From contig NW_003101660.1 of assembly GCF_000003855.2 (NCBI RefSeq), positions 248,001 to 312,000 of the forward strand: a stretch of DNA of 64,000 bases, given 5' to 3'. This DNA comes from Blastomyces gilchristii SLH14081 (lineage: Eukaryota > Ascomycota > Eurotiomycetes > Onygenales > Ajellomycetaceae). Numbering within the stretch: the stretch's first letter is position 1; every line of letters begins with the position of its first letter. Below the pieces are notes generated by a model. The model was not told where the DNA came from and made no database searches. It saw only the letters and a list, made by a program, of their open reading frames with translations. The translations under genes were made by a program, and so were the position numbers. This document shows positions 58,771-64,000 of this stretch, one piece after another.

Positions 58771-60156
58771 ATGCAGCAACACCAGCGGCGGCCGGCTGCT
58801 AAGCGGTCGGCATGCGACCGATGTCGAGAACACAAGCTGCGATGCTTGCGATCGCAAAGCCTGGACAATGGACCTTGCGTCCGCTGTGTCCGAGCTGACG
58901 TATCCTGCGTAACGGGCGCTCCAAGACCACTCGGACGCCCTCCCACCAGGCCCAACAACACGCATCAGCTACGGGGACCCCGACGACCACGGCATTCAGT
59001 ATTTGTAGCTGTCACAGCACCCAAATCTGTGCCCGAAGTGTCCCCCGCATCCGTTGCGGAAACAGAGCCCAAAACCCCTACCGAATCCTTCCAGGAACTT
59101 GCGTCAAAATCGACTCCAGGTAACAGCAGCTTCGATAGCTTCCACGACCCCCTCACTGTGGACTCCGAACTATATAGCATGTTCTTCGACGAGGGAGTAT
59201 CCGGCAGCCAGACTCCGGGCGCAGTCGTGGATGCCCTGGTTCTTGGATTCCCTAACGACACTGCCCCGCTCTCAAACCTTGCCGATGGTCCCAACCCAGG
59301 CGCCTTCACCCTTGGAGCAGACCTCCATGGGTTGCATGGTAGAGAGCAGCCGGCGCCAAAATCACTTCCCGCTCTGCCTGGTAACAACAGTCTAGATTTC
59401 TGCGTTGACCCTACTATTCAGCTTCAATCTCTACCCGGCAACGCCCTTAACATCGCAAGTAGACTGTCGGAGCCGTGTCTCGGCTCGAGCAGCGTCCTCG
59501 CCCGGCTTGCTCGCCTCAACGAAGACATCGCCCATCAGCTTTCGCACATGGACACTTTCGTTCTAAGCATTCCCCCTCCAAATCTCATCCATTCATGTGT
59601 TGACAAGGTCGTGGATCTGCAGGTGAACCCCATCCTCCGGGCCCTGGAGAGTACCTCCAAATTGGCGGCCATTGTCAAGCAAATCATCTCGCCAATCCAG
59701 GATCACGGATCGTCGCCTTTGAACACACCGGTCGTGCTCATGTGCTTGTCTGGCCACATACAACTGCTACAGATATACGACTCCATCTTCTTTCACGTCT
59801 ACCGGTTCTTGATGGGCCTGCATGATATCCTCGGCTTCTTTGAGAATTTGCCGGGGTTCACTCATATTAGCGGCCTACCGCCCATCAAGGGCGACTTGTA
59901 TATCAAAATCGTGGTTCAAGTGGCCCAGCACAGTATCAGCAGCGTCGAACGGGTCATGGGCCTCCCGGCAGAGCTGTGCCTCTCACCGCAGAGGACGTTG
60001 TCAAAGAGCTTACTTGGCTACGTGGATTCACCTGACCCATTTCAGAGCATCATGGACCAGGCTTGCAATCCCTTTGAGAAATCAGGACGAGCTCTTGTCG
60101 CATCCTTGAGAACCAACATCGGGAATGTGCTAGGTCTCCTGAGGGATGATGGCTAG
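58771..60156 (+). CDS. Zn(II)2Cys6 transcription factor, pathway-regulator type
   Basis: A single-exon gene of 461 residues. The binuclear zinc cluster is complete: Cys15, 18, 25, 36, 39 and 46 (CX2CX6CX10CX2CX6C), preceded by basic residues. A Pro/Ser/Thr-rich linker follows with GRPP just after the cluster. The C-terminal half is helical (ARLARLNEDIAHQLSHMDTF; VLMCLSGHIQLLQIYDSIFFHVYRFL), a pattern seen in AflR-like pathway regulators rather than in the larger fungal-specific transcription factor domain. It should bind DNA with CGG half sites and act in the nucleus. The neighbouring MFS exporter and dehydrogenase relic are its likely targets or former targets. An intact frame suggests it is still under selection or only recently orphaned. 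Confidence 0.9.
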   Translation: MQQHQRRPAAKRSACDRCREHKLRCLRSQSLDNGPCVRCVRADVSCVTGAPRPLGRPPTRPNNTHQLRGPRRPRHSVFVAVTAPKSVPEVSPASVAETEPKTPTESFQELASKSTPGNSSFDSFHDPLTVDSELYSMFFDEGVSGSQTPGAVVDALVLGFPNDTAPLSNLADGPNPGAFTLGADLHGLHGREQPAPKSLPALPGNNSLDFCVDPTIQLQSLPGNALNIASRLSEPCLGSSSVLARLARLNEDIAHQLSHMDTFVLSIPPPNLIHSCVDKVVDLQVNPILRALESTSKLAAIVKQIISPIQDHGSSPLNTPVVLMCLSGHIQLLQIYDSIFFHVYRFLMGLHDILGFFENLPGFTHISGLPPIKGDLYIKIVVQVAQHSISSVERVMGLPAELCLSPQRTLSKSLLGYVDSPDPFQSIMDQACNPFEKSGRALVASLRTNIGNVLGLLRDDG

Positions 60157-60998
60157 TTTATGCTAGCTGCTGGTTTTGAAACACTCGATGCAAACGAATA
60201 TCAACAACTTGACACCAGGAACCACAAACCCTAGGCCCTCCAGACATGAGCTCTTGTTCATGCTCGGTTACCCGAGATCCCCCTCCCAATCTCAGCAGCC
60301 TACTACCATTTGGGTACGTCTTTGGAACAGATGCGTGATACAAAGGGTATCATTCCGGCAACCAAAAAAAAAAAAACTCGCGAACGTAAAATCGCTACGT
60401 GTCCAAACCTGAAGAGCGCAGTCTTGCTTTTTGGCGCAGGAACTCAAATCCCTGGCAGCATAGACAAAAACGATGCAGTACGAGCGAGACTACTCGCGCG
60501 GAAGCTCCCCTCGAGGGTAATTGCATGGAAAACATGCGACACCTTCTCGACTCTGATTGGAACAGCCTCAAAGGTCATAGTGTGTGTCAGTATAGCTATA
60601 GCTGTAGAACTATATATCAGCTCCTGTATATGTGGCCTGAAGCCATCCCAGCAGACGAGAGGCGCGACGCCGTCCATGTCGTTCACGTCTAGCAATTTTC
60701 AATCAAGCAAACTTTACACCGTTCAACAAAATGAGCCATAGAAGCTACCAAATTCGGGTTCCATTTTAACCACATCTCGCTGCCAAGACACTTCCTAAAC
60801 CATAGATTACCGCGCATGTTCCTAGAGTTTAATTTATTGGTACTGAACAATACCATGAACAGAGGGTTGTTGTATAATTCATGTAAGCGTCAAACAGGGA
60901 TCTGAAGGTTTGTCAGGCGGAAAGTTTGTCAAAGCGCATGCTTTCTTCATCCTCCCCCGCTTTGGTCTTTTGCACCACAGTCTCTTGGACCGCCAAAA
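60157..60998. other. Intergenic downstream of the C6 regulator
   Basis: Contains an A13 run at about 60364-60376 and several short frames without domain features. No gene recognised. Confidence 0.45.
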
Positions 60999-61547
60999 AT
61001 GAACTTTAACGATATGACTGTTGCCAAGGTCAGATTTGTGGTTCACACCATGGGTAAAAGCAGAAACCATTGGTCAATATACCTGATTCTCCAGGGTGAA
61101 ACATCATATGTTCGCTTGAACATGTCTCTTGCAAATGGTGGCGATGAAAATGGGACTTTCAGCGCGACATTGCACCCCTATGCCCTATCAGACTCAAGGC
61201 TTACATACTTTGATTATCATACTTGCGCCAATCCCAAAGTAGGGCACTGCCTCCAATTGATTCAGGTGAAGGGATGCACCAGGTATCAAATGACAGGTTC
61301 TGGAAATGGCTGTCGTTATTGAGTGTATGTATGTCGGCTAAGCAGAACCTTTTTCTTGAAACTTGATTCATCTAACGTATCTTATAGGGGAACGGTCTTC
61401 TTGGATATGACGAGTCAAGGATATATTCCGCTCTCCGATAATGAGAGGAACGGGTTCATGCAACGCATGCAAAATCGATACCATAGAAACGCCCAAGGAC
61501 ACATTGTGCAGCTCCCAGATCCAATGGAAATTGGTGAATTTTACTAG
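60999..61547 (+). pseudogene. DUF7770-like protein gene with a defective splice junction
   Basis: The first block (60999-61319) begins MNFNDMTVAKVRFVVHTMG, has NHWSIYLILQGETSYVRLNM and ends RYQMTGSGNGCRY, which I match by memory to fungal DUF7770 proteins, where a Trp follows. Here the next codon is TGA. The second block (61388-61547) starts after TTATAG and reads GTVFLDMTSQGYIPL to MEIGEFY, joining in frame only if the first exon ended with TG at 61321; but the next bases are AG, not GT. The GT pairs at 61323 and 61325 would leave the TGA in the message. So either the product stops at 107 residues or the gene is dead. Function of the family is unknown. Confidence 0.5.
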
Positions 61548-61666
61548 AGCTATTTGATTGCTGATGTAAAATTTACTCGACACATGGTACATCAAATAAG
61601 CAAATCAAACTGCTTCACTGATTCCCAGTCTATCTCCGGTGGATTGGAACTGTTGACTTCGTTAGT

Positions 61667-62433
61667 TCAAGTGTCATCAATGCTTTCTGAGGAGACATAC
61701 AAAATATATTTCAAATTGTTCTGATAAACTCGATCCAAAAGTCCAATTATATGTCCATCTTTAGTTTTCATACCCTCTTTTTGATATATAGAGTCAAGCG
61801 CATTTGTGAGATTGTATGCGAAATTGGGGTCTTCCTTCTGTCCTATAAATAGGATGGAGTATTTTTCAAACTCTCGAGAATAAAAGCCCGCATATTCCCA
61901 GTCCAAAAGATAAATACACCCATCTTGAAGAATGATATTCCGTCGACTAAGATCCATATGGCAGAACACAAAGTCGGAAAGTTGAAAATCGAATGCGGTT
62001 TCCGAAGCAGTAAGTCGGGCACGTTCACCCAGCCATGAATTAAGACTTTTCATTGAGCCGAGTGATTTTCCAGCCCCGTCCTCAGAAAACAGGTACCCTC
62101 GAGGTATCCCGCGAGTCCGAGGCCCTGGGAAGTCTGGTGGAACTTTCGTAGCGAAACCGTATAATTGCTTCAGCCAAATTTTGAATGACTTCAGGATTTT
62201 CCTGGGGCATGATATTTTCGAATGAAATGCCATCAATGAACTCCATAACCAGATATCCAATATTGGACCTTGTGAAATATCGGTAGACTTCCGGAACGTT
62301 TGATTTTGGTCCCACGTGAATGAAGATAGGCATGTTTCTGATTTGCAACCTCATCTGCCGTGACACTCCATCCAATATTTGACGATAGTTTTATTATGGG
62401 TGAGCCTCTTGAAAGAGCGTCCACAGTGAGCAA
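61667..62433 (-). pseudogene. Aminoglycoside-phosphotransferase-family (APH) kinase-like gene, frameshifted
   Basis: Minus-strand blocks in different frames follow the APH order. The 5' block (from about 62375) has NVPEVYRYF, IGYLVMEFIDG and NLAEAIIR. The 3' block (down to 61667) has VPPDFPGPRTRGIPRGYLFSE, the Brenner motif HMDLSRRNI with catalytic Asp and Asn, and LLDWEYAGFY with the metal-binding Asp. The change of frame occurs between about 62145 and 62170, and the start (about 62433) is in yet another frame. Fungal members of this family are abundant, small-molecule kinase-like and mostly uncharacterised; resistance to aminoglycosides should not be inferred. Catalytic residues survive, so decay is recent or the breaks are sequence errors. 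Confidence 0.6.
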
Positions 62434-62750
62434 GGCCGGTAAGTAGTGATGAAAAAGTACGCTCCTGGTGTTACCGTGGCCCCTGTGGGAGAGTGTTGGG
62501 GGTCCCGGGGGTTGATCGGCCCTTCTACCAGCAGCGCTGGTGGTGACTGAGCTCTTTTGCCCCAGTAGCCTACAGAGAGAACACTCACCCGATCACGTTG
62601 TTGATGGCTATCGGTCGATTGGAGAGCCCCGATTCATTCAGTTTGCTTTGGCACAAAAGCTGCTTTGACGAAAAGGGGGAAAAGGATTTTCAGCGGTTGG
62701 CCAGCTAACAAAGTTTTCTTTCGGTGGAGAGCAAAGGATCTTCTGAAAAT
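62434..62750. promoter_or_regulatory. Region between two divergent APH-family genes
   Basis: About 320 bases with a GC-rich patch at 62460-62580; short frames only. It would contain both promoters. Confidence 0.4.
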
Positions 62751-63666
62751 ATGGGCCAGGTACGTCAAAATTTCCCGTTTTCACCTCCTATCACCTACGG
62801 TTTTGCTAATTCCAGCGCGTCGTCTCAGCCGCCCTTGAGAATACTTCAACTCTACCATCTTGTCCCACAATCCGCCCGTCTCTTTCTCTATCGCCTTCTC
62901 CTTCCAATTGGTACATACTTCTACGGTACCGGGACTTACGGTGTGCTTAATGTTCAACGGCTACCCTTCAATCTATACCTCAAACGGGCCCCGTCTCAGC
63001 GTCTCGTGAACGAAGCGCGTGCACTTGAATTGGTGGCAAAACACACCACATTAAATGCACCTCGGGTTCTTGATTTTATCGAGTTACCAGCAGCAGAAGA
63101 GTGTTGGATGTTGACCACTCGCATCGAGGGTGACATTGCGGGAAAATGCCTCCCGTTGATGGATGCTGAACAACTAGAGCAGTTCAGCATTGATTTTAGG
63201 GATTATGTGGAGCAAATTCGATCTATCCCAAATCCCTATTCCCATCTTATCTGCAGCCCACTTTGGTGGAGAGTGTCGCGATTGTCGAATTGACCATGAC
63301 AATGGCGGGAACGGACCCTACAACAAAATTGAGGATCTGAACAAGCGTCTCATGAGCATCTCTAGCCTGATTCCAGAAGACGCTGATAGAGCTCTGGTTG
63401 CAGAGGTACATTCCCGGCCATACCGTGTTTTCTTCACGCATGCGGATCTCAAGCCAGGAAACGTGCTGGTACATAGTGGTAGATTATCTGGGTTTGTTGA
63501 TTGGGAATTTGCAGGTTGGTATCCTGAGTATTGGGAGTACAGCAAGGCGTGCTATGTTGTGTACGGATGGCAGCTTTGGTTGGAAACGATGAAAAAGGCG
63601 TTCCCTGAATACCCTGATGAATGGAGAGCTGAACGGGTACTCCAAGCCCATACCTGTCCCTTCTGA
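62751..63666 (+). pseudogene. Second APH-family kinase-like gene with one frameshift
   Basis: The first block starts at the Met of MGQVRQNF and runs through YRLLLPIGTYFYGTGT, QRLPFNLYLKR, LNAPRVLDFI and LLTTRIEGDIAGK-like sequence to NPYSHLICS. The frame then goes wrong and stops at 63293. A second frame continues at once with FGGECRDCRI, the Brenner motif THADLKPGNVLV, GFVDWEFAGWYPEYWEY and a stop at 63664-63666. The two blocks abut at about 63255-63262, so a single-base indel explains the break; no plausible intron fits. All kinase-fold motifs are intact, including His, Asp and Asn of the catalytic loop and the Asp of DWE. It may be a recent pseudogene or a sequencing error in a live gene. 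It is divergent from the other APH copy. Confidence 0.65.
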
Positions 63667-64000
63667 TCTACATTTTTGCTGCATGAAGCGCTTCCTACTT
63701 CAGTTTCAGATATGGTGTTGAGCATTGCTGACCATTGTAAAGAAGAAACCAAAGGAAGATTTCGATTAATCAACCCACTATTCCCCGTAATCAATGATTT
63801 CAAGTGGCCAGTGCCCAGAATAACCCCCTGCCCCAACAGGCTTGGCTAGGATTGGTTTTAGACTTCATAACCTGAAAGAAGGATGAAACTCATCAGCATT
63901 TCTTCTTTCTACATTTATAGGAAATGCACCTATAAATATAACCTGTCGCGCTCATGTGCTACCGGCGGTAGATTCATTGGCCGTCGAGAGGCCATACACA
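63667..64000. other. Terminal intergenic sequence
   Basis: Contains a short direct repeat of the type TATAGGAAATGCACCTATAAATATAA (two TATA-like elements, about 63915-63941) that might belong to a promoter beyond the window. No gene seen. Confidence 0.35.

Noticed and set aside
1..64000. CRISPR arrays, bacterial operons, prophage
   Set aside because: The window is eukaryotic with spliced genes; no regularly spaced repeats were seen.

Overview
The window is nuclear DNA of a filamentous ascomycete. Most real genes are broken by short GT-AG introns of about 50-130 bases, often with a CTAAC-type branch site. The gene set (Set9, Mrh4, Bud4, Pus1, TFIIE-alpha, a USP34-like peptidase, Pex8, Pfs2, a C6 zinc regulator, fungal phosphotransferases) points to Eurotiomycetes, probably Onygenales. 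The class is well supported; the order is inference from protein similarity recalled without a search. No tRNA, rRNA or CRISPR array was recognised.

Bases 1-17 kb hold housekeeping genes: the 3' part of the H4K20 methyltransferase SET9, the mitochondrial helicase MRH4 (minus), the anillin-like septation protein BUD4 (4 exons), the tRNA pseudouridine synthase PUS1 (minus, 4 exons) and TFIIE-alpha (3 exons). Between 17 and 24 kb lies an accessory pair transcribed divergently: a haem aldoxime dehydratase and an 8-exon seven-helix 'rhodopsin-domain' membrane protein with a one-base defect at one exon junction. From 24 to 32.6 kb one 13-exon gene encodes a 2,559-residue USP34-type deubiquitinase.

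Bases 35-50 kb return to ordinary genes: a maltose/galactoside-type O-acetyltransferase, a decayed conserved gene, the prenylcysteine methyltransferase STE14, a Cys/His-containing hypothetical protein, PEX8 (ending in the peroxisomal signal SKL), a TMEM170-type membrane protein, the cleavage/polyadenylation factor PFS2 and a DGAT1-type acyltransferase.

From 50 to 64 kb the character changes: gene-poor DNA, a large imperfect inverted repeat with LTR-like arms, a truncated gene beside it, a 14-helix MFS exporter, a medium-chain dehydrogenase pseudogene, a Zn(II)2Cys6 regulator, a DUF7770-like gene with a broken splice junction and two divergent APH-family kinase genes that both carry frameshifts. 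The exporter, oxidoreductase relic and regulator look like the remains of a small specialised-metabolism cluster. Exon limits were derived by hand from splice signals and reading-frame closure; all multi-exon models close in frame except where stated.
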